In this document: one piece after another, positions 29,022 to 36,612 of the stretch
Numbering within the stretch: position 1 is the first letter of the stretch
How the letters are laid out: every line of letters starts with the position of its first letter
Origin: Streptomyces lateritius
Lineage (GTDB): Bacteria > Actinomycetota > Actinomycetes > Streptomycetales > Streptomycetaceae
Length of the DNA stretch: 64,000 nucleotides
Direction of reading: 5' to 3'
NCBI RefSeq assembly: GCF_014649715.1
Contig: NZ_BMTO01000019.1
Span: forward strand, 61,408 to 125,407
The notes under the pieces: model-generated
The model's database searches: none
Seen by the model: the letters and a program-made list of their open reading frames with translations, nothing else
Told to the model about the DNA's origin: nothing
Made by a program: the position numbers and the translations under genes

Positions 29022-31979
29022 TCAGGCGGCCGAGACGGGGGTGAGCAGGGCCCGCACCTCGTCCGCTTCCGGCGAGCCCAACTCTTCGTAGATGGACAGT
29101 GATTCCTGCCAGCACACCTGCGCACGGCCCGGCTGTCCGATGCCGTTCAGTGCTCGGCCGAGCACCATGAGGACGTTCCCCCGGCGCCACTCGCCCCCGA
29201 TGTCCCGGAGCACGGTCAGCGCCATCTCCGCACCCGAAGCGGCGGCGGCGTACTGGCGAGCCGCGATGTCGACCTCGGCGATCCGGAACAGGGTCATCCC
29301 CTCCCAGAGCCGCTGCCGGCTGTCGCGGAACACCGCGAGGGCCTCCCGGAGCCGCGCGGCCGCCGCCGTGAGCTGCCCGCTCGCCGTGAGGGCCATGCCC
29401 AGGGCGTACCGGCCGTTGGCGCCCTTGAGGGCGTGGCCCATCTCGTCGTACCGGTCGGCACCCTGCTGGGCCAGCCTGACCGCCTCCGCCGTCCGTCCGG
29501 TGGCGAGGTAGATGCGCGAGAGATTGCACAGGGCAGCCGCTTCGCCCGCCCGGTCGTCGCAGTGACGGAACTGGGTGATGGCCCAGGCCAGGTGCTTCTC
29601 TCCGTCGTCGTATCGCATCTGGTAGAGCGCGATGGCTCCGCGATTGTTCGCCGCCCAGCAGCCGGGCAGCGGATCCGCGACGCTCCGCGCGAGCCCCAGG
29701 GCCTCCTCCGCCTCGTAGTCGGCCTGGTCGAACCGGCCCTGGTAATGGTGGACGTACGCCAGGGCGTTGGCCGCACGGCCCTCGGCGCGGGTGTCGCCGG
29801 TGTCCCGCGCGGCCTCACGCAGCCCCGCCGCGACCGCCTCGTACTCCTTCGAGTTCGCGCCCGACTCCGCCAGGTCCAGCGACGCCCACAGCAGGTCCAC
29901 CGCCCGCCTCAGCGTCCCCGCCCCCGCCGACTGCCTCACGCACGCCAGCAGGCAGTTCGCCTCCGCGTACAGCCAGTCCTGGGCGGCGTGGCGGTCCGTG
30001 AAGGTCAGGCCCTCGTACTCCGTCGGTTCCAGGTGGTCGACCAGGCGGTCGCCCGGCCTTTCGATCGCGTACACCCTCGCCGCCGTCGAGAGGTAGAAGT
30101 CGAGCAGGCGGGACAGGGCCCGCTCCCGCTCCGCCGGGGGCTGTTCGTCACGGTCCGCGCACGCACGCGCGTAGAGGCGAACCAGGTCGTGGTAGCGGTA
30201 GCGCCCCGGGGCCGCGGATTCGAGGAGGGAGGTGTCGACGAGGGCTTCGAGCAGGTCCTCGGTGTCGTGGAGCGGCAGGTCGAGGACGGCCGCCGCCGCC
30301 GTCAGGGAGATGTCCGGGCCGTCCGCGAGGCCCAGGAGGCGGAAGGCGCGGGCCTGGGCCGGCTCCAGCTGGCCGTAGCCGAGTTCGAAGGTGGCCTTGA
30401 CCGCAAGGTCACCTGCCTGGAGCTCGTCCAGGCGGCGGCGCTCGTCCGCCAGCTTGGCCGCCAGGGCCGCGACCGTCCACGTGCGGCGGGCCGCCAGCCG
30501 GGAGGCCGCGATACGGATCGCGAGCGGCAGGAAACCGCACGCGGCGACCACGTCCAGCGCGGCCTCCCGTTCCGCCGAGACCCGCTCCACCCCCACGATG
30601 CGGGTGAAGAGCCGCAGCGCCTCCTCCGGGGACATCACGTCCAGGTCCACCAGGTGCGCACCCGCCAGGTCCACCATCCGGATCCGGCTCGTCACCAGGG
30701 CCGCGCAGCCGGCCGTGCCCGGCAGCAGCGGACGGATCTGGGCCGCGTCCCGCGCGTTGTCCAGGAGCACCAGGATCCGGCGGCCGTCGAGCGTCGAGCG
30801 GTACAGCGCGGCCCGCTCGTCCAGCGAGTCGGGGATCGCGGAGTCCGGGGTGCCCAGCGCGCGCAGGAACGCGCCCAGGACCGTCTCGGGCGCCGCCGCC
30901 CGGGAGCCCGCGCCCTGGAGGTCGACGTACAGCTGGCCGTCCGGGAAGTGCGGCCGGGCCTCGTGGGCCACGTGCACGGCGAGGGTCGTCTTGCCGACGC
31001 CGCCGATGCCCGCGAGCGCCGAGACGGCCATCACGGAACCCTCGGCGGCGACGAGCCGGTCGCCCAGCTCCCGGACGAACGCGGCCCGGCCCGTGAAGTC
31101 GGGGACGGTGGCCGGGAGTTGTGCCGGGCGGGAGACGGTGGGGGCCGGCGCCGACTCCTCGACCGGCCGGGCCAGTTCGGCGTCCGCCTGGAGGATCCGC
31201 TGCTGGAGCCGGGACAGCTCCGGGTTCGGGTCGACGCCCAGCTCGTCGGCGAGGAGCCGGCGCGTGTCGGCGTACACGGCCAGCGCCTCGGCCTGCCGTC
31301 CGCTGCGGTAGAGCGCCAGCATCAGCAGCTCGCGCAGCCGCTCCCGCAGGGGGTGGGCCGCCGTGAGCGCCGTCAGCTCCGAGACGGCCTCCGCGTGCGC
31401 GCCGGCCTCCAGATCCATGTCGAGTCGCGTCTCGACGAGCTGGAGCCGCCACTCCTCCAGACGGGTCCGCTGCGTCTCGGCGTACGGCCCCGGTACGGAC
31501 GCCAGCGCCTCGCCGTCCCACAGCCCGAGCGCCTTGTTGATCCGTGCCCGGGCCGCACCGCGGTCCCCGCCCGCCCGCAGCTTCTCCGCCTCGGCGGCCA
31601 GCTCCTGGGCGACGGTCAGGTCCAAGGCGTCCCGGTGCGGCCGGATGGCATAGCCGCCGGACTCGCTGACCAGGACCCCGGGCGGCAGGATCTTGCGCAG
31701 CCGCGAGGCGTAGGTCCGTACGGCCGCGAGCGCCTGCGAGGGCGGCTCCTCACCCCAGATGGCGTCGATCAGCTCCGAGGCGGTCGCCGTGCGCCCGTCA
31801 CGCAGGAGGAGTGCGGCCAGCAGTGCCCGCTGCTGCGGCGACCCGGACGGCAGGGCTTCGCCGTCCCGCCAGGCGCGCACCGGACCGAGCACCCCGAAAC
31901 GCAGGTCCTGCCCGACTTCGCCGGGACCTGTCGACGGGGCTCGCTGCCCCGGAACCCGCGGGCCGTTCTCACGGTCCAT
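29022..31979 (-). CDS. afsR: AfsR: SARP-type transcriptional activator with NB-ARC and TPR domains
   Basis: 985 residues. OmpR-like DNA-binding domain at about 27-115 (RFGVLGPVRAWRDG, LLAALLLRDGRT, ALAAVRTYASRLRKIL), BTAD at about 120-265, and NB-ARC ATPase with Walker A GIGGVGKTT (324-332) and Walker B RILVLLDNA (401-409). A C-terminal set of tetratricopeptide repeats from about 690 follows. Length and domains match S. coelicolor AfsR (993 aa), a global regulator phosphorylated by AfsK that activates afsS. The start is ATG 31979 after AGGGGGAG. It is divergent from the amidohydrolase at 32133; the 153-bp gap holds one palindromic operator. Confidence 0.93.
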   Translation of the reverse strand: MDRENGPRVPGQRAPSTGPGEVGQDLRFGVLGPVRAWRDGEALPSGSPQQRALLAALLLRDGRTATASELIDAIWGEEPPSQALAAVRTYASRLRKILPPGVLVSESGGYAIRPHRDALDLTVAQELAAEAEKLRAGGDRGAARARINKALGLWDGEALASVPGPYAETQRTRLEEWRLQLVETRLDMDLEAGAHAEAVSELTALTAAHPLRERLRELLMLALYRSGRQAEALAVYADTRRLLADELGVDPNPELSRLQQRILQADAELARPVEESAPAPTVSRPAQLPATVPDFTGRAAFVRELGDRLVAAEGSVMAVSALAGIGGVGKTTLAVHVAHEARPHFPDGQLYVDLQGAGSRAAAPETVLGAFLRALGTPDSAIPDSLDERAALYRSTLDGRRILVLLDNARDAAQIRPLLPGTAGCAALVTSRIRMVDLAGAHLVDLDVMSPEEALRLFTRIVGVERVSAEREAALDVVAACGFLPLAIRIAASRLAARRTWTVAALAAKLADERRRLDELQAGDLAVKATFELGYGQLEPAQARAFRLLGLADGPDISLTAAAAVLDLPLHDTEDLLEALVDTSLLESAAPGRYRYHDLVRLYARACADRDEQPPAERERALSRLLDFYLSTAARVYAIERPGDRLVDHLEPTEYEGLTFTDRHAAQDWLYAEANCLLACVRQSAGAGTLRRAVDLLWASLDLAESGANSKEYEAVAAGLREAARDTGDTRAEGRAANALAYVHHYQGRFDQADYEAEEALGLARSVADPLPGCWAANNRGAIALYQMRYDDGEKHLAWAITQFRHCDDRAGEAAALCNLSRIYLATGRTAEAVRLAQQGADRYDEMGHALKGANGRYALGMALTASGQLTAAAARLREALAVFRDSRQRLWEGMTLFRIAEVDIAARQYAAAASGAEMALTVLRDIGGEWRRGNVLMVLGRALNGIGQPGRAQVCWQESLSIYEELGSPEADEVRALLTPVSAA

Positions 31980-32096
31980 AGCTCCCCCTGCCCACCGCTG
32001 GTTTCGCCCAAGACAGTCTGCCTTGTCCGGAGGGGGCGCGTCAGCATCGGGTCACTGTCTGCACAAGGTCTGCCACAGGTTCCCGGCGTCAGCTAG

Positions 32097-32111
32097 CTGA
32101 CGGGTCGTCAG
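32097..32111. promoter_or_regulatory. TetR-type operator copy (perfect)
   Basis: CTGACGGGTCGTCAG is a perfect CTGACG-N3-CGTCAG palindrome. It lies 21 bp before the amidohydrolase start and 117 bp upstream of afsR. Confidence 0.75.
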
Positions 32112-32132
32112 ATCGGCGCTACCGTGAAACGC

Positions 32133-33350
32133 ATGGAGACCTTCCCGAAGATCATCTCGGTGGACGACCACACCGTGGAGCCCCCGCACGTCTGGCGGGA
32201 CCGGCTTCCGGCCCGGTACCGGGACGTCGGGCCCCGGATCGTCCGTGCGCCCCTGAAGGAAATGACCTTCCTCGGTGGGAAGTTCGCGCCCGTCATGGGT
32301 GCCGAGGGGGACGACGGGCCCATCGGGGACTGGTGGGTGTACGAGGGCCTGCACCGGCCGCTCACCCGGCTCGACACCGCCGTCGGTTACGACCGGGACG
32401 AGATCAGGCTCGAGATCATCACCTACGAGCAGATGCGGCCCGGCTCGTACTCCGTCCCCGACCGCCTCGCCGACATGGACGTCAACCACGTCCAGTCCGC
32501 GCTCTGCTTCCCCACCTTCCCCCGCTTCTGCGGGCAGACCTTCACCGAGGCGGACGACCGTGAGCTGGGGCTGCTCGGCGTCCGCGCCTACAACGACTGG
32601 ATGGTCGAGGAGTGGTGCGGGCCCGAGGCGCGCGGCCGGCTCATACCGCTCACGCTGATTCCGCTCTGGGACGCGGAGCTGGCCGCCGCCGAGGTGCGCC
32701 GCAACGCCGACCGGGGGGTGCGGGCCGTCGCGTTCTCCGAGATCCCCCCGCACCTCGGGCTCCCGTCGATCCACACCGACCACTGGGACCCGTTCCTGCG
32801 GGCCTGCGACGAGACCGGCACCGTGATCGCGATGCACATCGGCTCCTCCAGCCGGATGCCGTCCACCTCCGCCGACGCCCCGCCGGCCGTCGGCTCCACC
32901 ATCACCTTCGCCAACTGCTGCTTCTCGATGGTCGACTGGCTCATGAGCGGCAAGTTCGAGCGCTTCCCGAACCTCCGGATCATGTACGCCGAGGGCCAGA
33001 TCGGCTGGATCCCGTACATCCTCGAGCGCGCCGACGTGGTCTGGGAGGAGAACCGCGGCTGGGGCGGGGTCGCCGAGAAGGTGCTGCGGCCGCCGTCCGA
33101 GCTGTTCGCCGGCCACGTGTACGGGTGCTTCTTCGACGACGCCTTCGGGCTCGGGAACCTCGACGCGATCGGGGCCGGCAACGTCCTCTACGAGACGGAC
33201 TACCCCCACTCCGACTCCACCTGGCCCAAGTCCCGCGAGGTCGGCGAGGCCCAGATGGGCCACCTTGCTCCGGATGTCGTCGAGCGGATCGTGCGCGGCA
33301 ACGCGATCGAGCTGCTCGGCCTGACCGCCGACGGCCTGTGGCGTCCGTAG
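32133..33350 (+). CDS. Amidohydrolase-2 family metal-dependent hydrolase
   Basis: 405 residues. The N-terminal metal-binding motif SVDDHTVEPP, the HIGSSSRMPS strand (His near 242), YAEGQIGWIPYILERAD and the C-terminal ETDYPHSDSTWP (Asp/His near 362-365) are hallmarks of the ACMSD-like TIM-barrel amidohydrolases, which perform decarboxylation or hydrolysis. ATG 32133 is chosen; a GTG at 32124 in the same frame is possible, and neither has a good ribosome-binding site, so the mRNA may be leaderless. It is the first gene of an operon with an F420-type oxidoreductase and probably an SDR. Confidence 0.85.
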   Translation: METFPKIISVDDHTVEPPHVWRDRLPARYRDVGPRIVRAPLKEMTFLGGKFAPVMGAEGDDGPIGDWWVYEGLHRPLTRLDTAVGYDRDEIRLEIITYEQMRPGSYSVPDRLADMDVNHVQSALCFPTFPRFCGQTFTEADDRELGLLGVRAYNDWMVEEWCGPEARGRLIPLTLIPLWDAELAAAEVRRNADRGVRAVAFSEIPPHLGLPSIHTDHWDPFLRACDETGTVIAMHIGSSSRMPSTSADAPPAVGSTITFANCCFSMVDWLMSGKFERFPNLRIMYAEGQIGWIPYILERADVVWEENRGWGGVAEKVLRPPSELFAGHVYGCFFDDAFGLGNLDAIGAGNVLYETDYPHSDSTWPKSREVGEAQMGHLAPDVVERIVRGNAIELLGLTADGLWRP

Positions 33351-33364
33351 GAGGAGGGGTTCCC

Positions 33365-34285
33365 ATGGTCGTGTACGGGATGCAGCTCCCGGTCCAGTCC
33401 CAGAGCACCCTCTACGCCGAACCCTGGGAGGCCGGCGCGGGCCCCGCCGATCTCGCCGAGATCGCCCGGACCGCCGACCGGACGGGGTTCGACTACGTCG
33501 CCTGCTGCGACCACGTCGCCATCCCGCGCCGCCTCGCCGGGCCGATGAGCACCGTCTGGTACGACCCGGTCGCCACCCTCTCCTTCCTCGCCGCCGTCAC
33601 CGAGCGCGTCCGCCTCCTGTCGCACGTCGCCGTCGTCGGACTGCGTCACCCGCTGGTGAGCGCCAAGGCGTACGCGACCCTCGACCATCTCTCCGGCGGC
33701 CGTCTGGTGCTCGGGGTCGGCGCGGGGCACGTGCGGGAGGAGTTCGAGGCGGTCGGGGCGGACTTCGACGGGCGCGGCCCGGTCCTCGACGAGACGATCG
33801 ACGCGCTCCGGGAGGCCCTCGGGCCCGAGGAGTATCCGGAGTTCGCCGGGGAGCGCTTCGCGTTCAAGGAGCTCGGACAGCGGCCCCGGCCCGCCCAGGA
33901 GCGGGTGCCGGTCTGGGTCGGCGGCTCCTCGCCGGCCGCCGTGCGCAGGGCCGCGCTCAAGGGGGACGGCTGGCTTCCGCAGGGGGATCCCCGCGACCGG
34001 CTCCCCGCGCGGATCGCCCGGCTGCACAGGCTCCGGGCGGCGGCCGGGGTGGAGGGCCCGATCACCGTCGGGGCGATCACGGAGGCGCTCCACGTCGGCG
34101 AGGCCGGCTGGGACGTCGGCCGCCGGACGCTGACCGGGAAGCCCGAGGCGCTGGCCGAGTCGCTGCGCGCCTACGGGGAGATGGGCGTGCACCAGATCCA
34201 GGTCCGGTTCCGTTCCCGGAGCCGTACCGAACTCACCGACCAGATGGCGGCGTTCGCGGCGGAGGTCGCCCCCCACCTGAACTAG
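33365..34285 (+). CDS. LLM-class F420-dependent oxidoreductase
   Basis: 306 residues of the luciferase-like TIM barrel. Seen: GFDYVACCDHVAIP near 40, AAVTERVRLLSHVAVVGLRHP, KAYATLDHLSGGRLVLGVGAG near 105-120, and PVWVGGSSPAAVRRAA near 190. These match F420-binding LLM subfamilies (TIGR03619-like). It would move hydride between F420H2 and a carbon substrate. ATG 33365 is 14 nt after the amidohydrolase stop, with GGAGGAGG in between, so the genes are co-transcribed. Confidence 0.87.
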   Translation: MVVYGMQLPVQSQSTLYAEPWEAGAGPADLAEIARTADRTGFDYVACCDHVAIPRRLAGPMSTVWYDPVATLSFLAAVTERVRLLSHVAVVGLRHPLVSAKAYATLDHLSGGRLVLGVGAGHVREEFEAVGADFDGRGPVLDETIDALREALGPEEYPEFAGERFAFKELGQRPRPAQERVPVWVGGSSPAAVRRAALKGDGWLPQGDPRDRLPARIARLHRLRAAAGVEGPITVGAITEALHVGEAGWDVGRRTLTGKPEALAESLRAYGEMGVHQIQVRFRSRSRTELTDQMAAFAAEVAPHLN

Positions 34286-34287
34286 GC

Positions 34288-34441
34288 GGTGTCTTGTGCG
34301 TCTTGCCGGGCTCGCCACGCCTGGCGCGCACGCTCGCTGCGTCGTCGTCAGTCGTCGACGCTGCGCGTGGGCCTCTTCCTCCGCCTCGCGATCGCACGCA
34401 CCGGACGCCGCTCGCTGATCCGGCCTGATCCACAAGACACC
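34288..34441. mobile_element. MITE-like element with 11-bp terminal inverted repeats
   Basis: GGTGTCTTGTG (34288-34298) and CACAAGACACC (34431-34441) are perfect terminal inverted repeats bounding 154 bp. The interior shows further imperfect inverted pairing (the GGATCAGGCCGG region on the right against the CTTGCCGGGCTC region on the left). It lies between the LLM and SDR genes and ends 17 bp before the SDR start. There is no open frame worth naming inside. I recall similar GGTGTCTTGTG-ended intergenic sequences in Streptomyces; a transposase source is not in this window. No clear target duplication is seen. Confidence 0.6.
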
Positions 34442-34457
34442 CCCGAGGAGAGCGCAC

Positions 34458-35219
34458 ATGGGCAAGCTGGACGGCCGCGTCGTCGTCATCACGGGCGCGG
34501 CGCGCGGGCAGGGCGAGCAGGAGGCGCGGCTCTTCGCCGCCGAAGGGGCCAGGGTCGTCCTCGGGGACGTCCTGGACGACCTCGGGAAGGCGCTGGCCGA
34601 GGAGCTCGGGGAGGAGCGGGCCCGTTACGTCCGTCTCGACGTCACGCGCGAGGAGGACTGGACGGCGGCCGTCGCCGTCGCCAAGGAGCGCTTCGGGCGG
34701 ATCGACGGCCTGGTCAACAACGCGGGCATCCTGCGCTTCAACGAGCTGGTCTCCACGCCGCTCGCCGAGTTCCAGACGATCACGCAGGTCAACCAGGTCG
34801 GCTGTTTCCTCGGCATTCGGGCGGTGGCGCCGGAGATCGAGGCCGCCGGCGGCGGGACGATCGTGAACACCGCTTCGTACACGGGCCTGACGGGCATGGC
34901 GGGGGTCGGCGCGTACGCGGCCACCAAGCACGCCGTCCTGGGGCTGACCCGGGTCGCGGCGATCGAGCTGGCGGCGAAGAGGATCCGGGTGAACGCGGTC
35001 TGCCCGGGCGCGATCGACACCCCGATGAGCAACCCGGAGGGGGTCGACCCGGCGGCGACGGCCGAGCTGTACCGGAAGCTCGTGCCGCTCGGGCGGATCG
35101 GGAAGCCGGAGGAGGTGGCGGCGCTCGCGCTCTTCCTGACCTCCGAGGACTCCGCGTACATCACGGGGCAGCCGTTCGTGATCGACGGCGGCTGGCTGGC
35201 GGGAGTGAGCCTGTTCTGA
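34458..35219 (+). CDS. SDR family oxidoreductase
   Basis: 253 residues, classical SDR. Cofactor motif VVITGAARGQGEQEARL (TGxxxGxG, residues 11-19), LVNNAGI near 85, catalytic Ser near 137 (NTASYTG), and Y150-x3-K154 (AYAATKHA). VCPGAIDTPM and the C-terminal FVIDGGW are also present. NAD(H) preference is likely because an acidic Asp (VVLGDV) follows beta2. Close relatives include hydroxysteroid and alcohol dehydrogenases. The MITE-like element sits between it and the preceding LLM gene; its ribosome-binding site GAGGAG is just outside the element. Its stop overlaps an operator. Confidence 0.88.
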   Translation: MGKLDGRVVVITGAARGQGEQEARLFAAEGARVVLGDVLDDLGKALAEELGEERARYVRLDVTREEDWTAAVAVAKERFGRIDGLVNNAGILRFNELVSTPLAEFQTITQVNQVGCFLGIRAVAPEIEAAGGGTIVNTASYTGLTGMAGVGAYAATKHAVLGLTRVAAIELAAKRIRVNAVCPGAIDTPMSNPEGVDPAATAELYRKLVPLGRIGKPEEVAALALFLTSEDSAYITGQPFVIDGGWLAGVSLF

Positions 35220-35293
35220 CGCTTCGTCAGCTATTGACGCACCCGCCGCACGGTGCCACAGTCGGGCACATCACAGATCTGACGATGCGTCAG
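35216..35293. promoter_or_regulatory. Two perfect TetR-type operators before the second catabolic operon
   Basis: CTGACGCTTCGTCAG (35216-35230) overlaps the SDR stop codon. CTGACGATGCGTCAG (35279-35293) lies 24 bp before the next gene. Both are perfect CTGACG-N3-CGTCAG palindromes, 63 bp apart (six helical turns). TTGACGCACC (35234-35243) between them could supply a -35. Confidence 0.8.
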
Positions 35294-35317
35294 AAATCGC
35301 GAGGACGGTGAACCCCC

Positions 35318-36442
35318 TTGGAATTCGGGATCTTCGTGCAGGGATACGTCGGCAAGCGCGCCGAGACCGATCCCGAGGCCGAGCACAAGGCGCTGATGGA
35401 GGAGACCGAGTACGTCGTCCAGGCGGACGCCTCCGGCTTCAAGTACGCCTGGGCCTCCGAACACCATTTCCTGGAGGAGTACTCGCACCTCTCGGCGAAC
35501 GACGTCTACCTCGGGTACCTGGCCCACGCCACCGAGCGGATCCACCTCGGCTCCGGCATCTTCAACCCGCTCGCCCCGGTGAACCACCCGGTCAAGGTCG
35601 CCGAGAAGGTCGCCATGCTCGACCACCTCTCCGGCGGACGCTTCGAGTTCGGCTCCGGCCGCGGCGCCGGCTCCCACGAGATCCTCGGATTCATGCCGGG
35701 CATCACCGACATGAACCACACCAAGGAGATCTGGGAGGAGACGATCGCCGAGTTCCCCAAGATGTGGCTCCAGGACGAGTACGTCGGCTTCCAGGGCAAG
35801 CACTGGTCGCTGCCGCCCCGCAAGGTCCTGCCCAAGCCGTACGGGAAGTCCCACCCGGCCATGTGGTACGCGGCCGGGTCACCGTCCTCGTACGCCATGG
35901 CCGGCAAGAAGGGGCTCGGTGTCCTCGGCTTCAGCGTGCAGAAGGTCTCCGACATGGAATGGGTCGTCGAGTCGTACAAGACGGCGATCAAGGAGGCCAG
36001 GGCGGTCGGTGACTTCGTCAACGACAACGTCATGGTGACGTCCACCGCGATCTGCGCCGAGACCCACGACAAGGCGGTCGAGATCGCCGCCGGCGGCGGG
36101 CTCAACTACCTCCAGTCGCTCCTCTTCCGCTACCACGACACCTTCCCCCGGCCCGAGGGCGTCCCGGAGTGGCCCGAGCTGCTGCCGGAGTACAGCGCCG
36201 AGATCATCGAACTCCTCATCGCCGAGGAGCTGATGATCTGCGGCGATCCGGAGGAGGTCACCCGCCAGTGCAAGCGCTGGGAGCAGGCCGGCGCGGACCA
36301 GCTCTCCTTCGGGCTGCCGATCGGGATCTCGTACGAGGACACGATGAACACGATCAAGCTGATCGGTGAGCACGTGATCCCGAAGATCGACACGGACCCG
36401 GTCCATCGCACGACCCGCTTCCGCCAGGCGGCGGGTTCCTGA
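35318..36442 (+). CDS. LLM-class flavin-dependent oxidoreductase (bacterial luciferase-like)
   Basis: 374 residues. N-terminal MEFGIFVQGYVGKR, YAWASEHHFLEEYSHLS (the EHH of luciferase-like proteins), HLGSGIFNPLAPVNHPVKVAEKVAMLDHLSGGR and the long insert region IPKMWLQ-like FPKMWLQDEYVGFQGKHW. This places it with the longer FMN/F420 LLM monooxygenases. The TTG start at 35318 is preceded by GAGGACGG. It is the first gene of a three-gene operon with a D-aminoacylase-like hydrolase and an aldehyde dehydrogenase, although a hairpin at 36444-36474 may attenuate read-through. Confidence 0.86.
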   Translation: MEFGIFVQGYVGKRAETDPEAEHKALMEETEYVVQADASGFKYAWASEHHFLEEYSHLSANDVYLGYLAHATERIHLGSGIFNPLAPVNHPVKVAEKVAMLDHLSGGRFEFGSGRGAGSHEILGFMPGITDMNHTKEIWEETIAEFPKMWLQDEYVGFQGKHWSLPPRKVLPKPYGKSHPAMWYAAGSPSSYAMAGKKGLGVLGFSVQKVSDMEWVVESYKTAIKEARAVGDFVNDNVMVTSTAICAETHDKAVEIAAGGGLNYLQSLLFRYHDTFPRPEGVPEWPELLPEYSAEIIELLIAEELMICGDPEEVTRQCKRWEQAGADQLSFGLPIGISYEDTMNTIKLIGEHVIPKIDTDPVHRTTRFRQAAGS

Positions 36443-36443
36443 C

Positions 36444-36474
36444 CGGGGCGGTGTCTTCCCGGACCGCCGCCCCG
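36444..36474 (+). terminator. Hairpin after the luciferase-like gene
   Basis: CGGGGCGG (36444-36451) pairs with CCGCCCCG (36467-36474). It could terminate or attenuate transcription between the luciferase-like and hydrolase genes. The remaining 138 bp to 36612 is GC-rich, with further palindromes (CGGCCGG) and no gene. Confidence 0.5.
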
Positions 36475-36612
36475 CACCGGCCCCGGCCGGGGACGTCGTA
36501 GCCGCGGCCGGCTACCGCGACCCCGGCCGGGGCATGCCCGCGCCCGGCGCCGGACGCGGAAAGCCCGGGGGCGCCGTACGCAGAAAGCGACCGTCATGCG
36601 AAAGGGACCGTC

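Noticed and set aside
29022..31979. afsR-like gene as pathway-specific regulator of a local antibiotic cluster
   Set aside because: No polyketide synthase, NRPS or other biosynthetic core gene is in the window. Length, domains and the afsS-like neighbour fit the global regulator AfsR.
34288..34441. An RNA gene in the self-complementary intergenic segment
   Set aside because: The structure is explained by terminal inverted repeats of a MITE-like element. No promoter or terminator typical of a small RNA was recognised.
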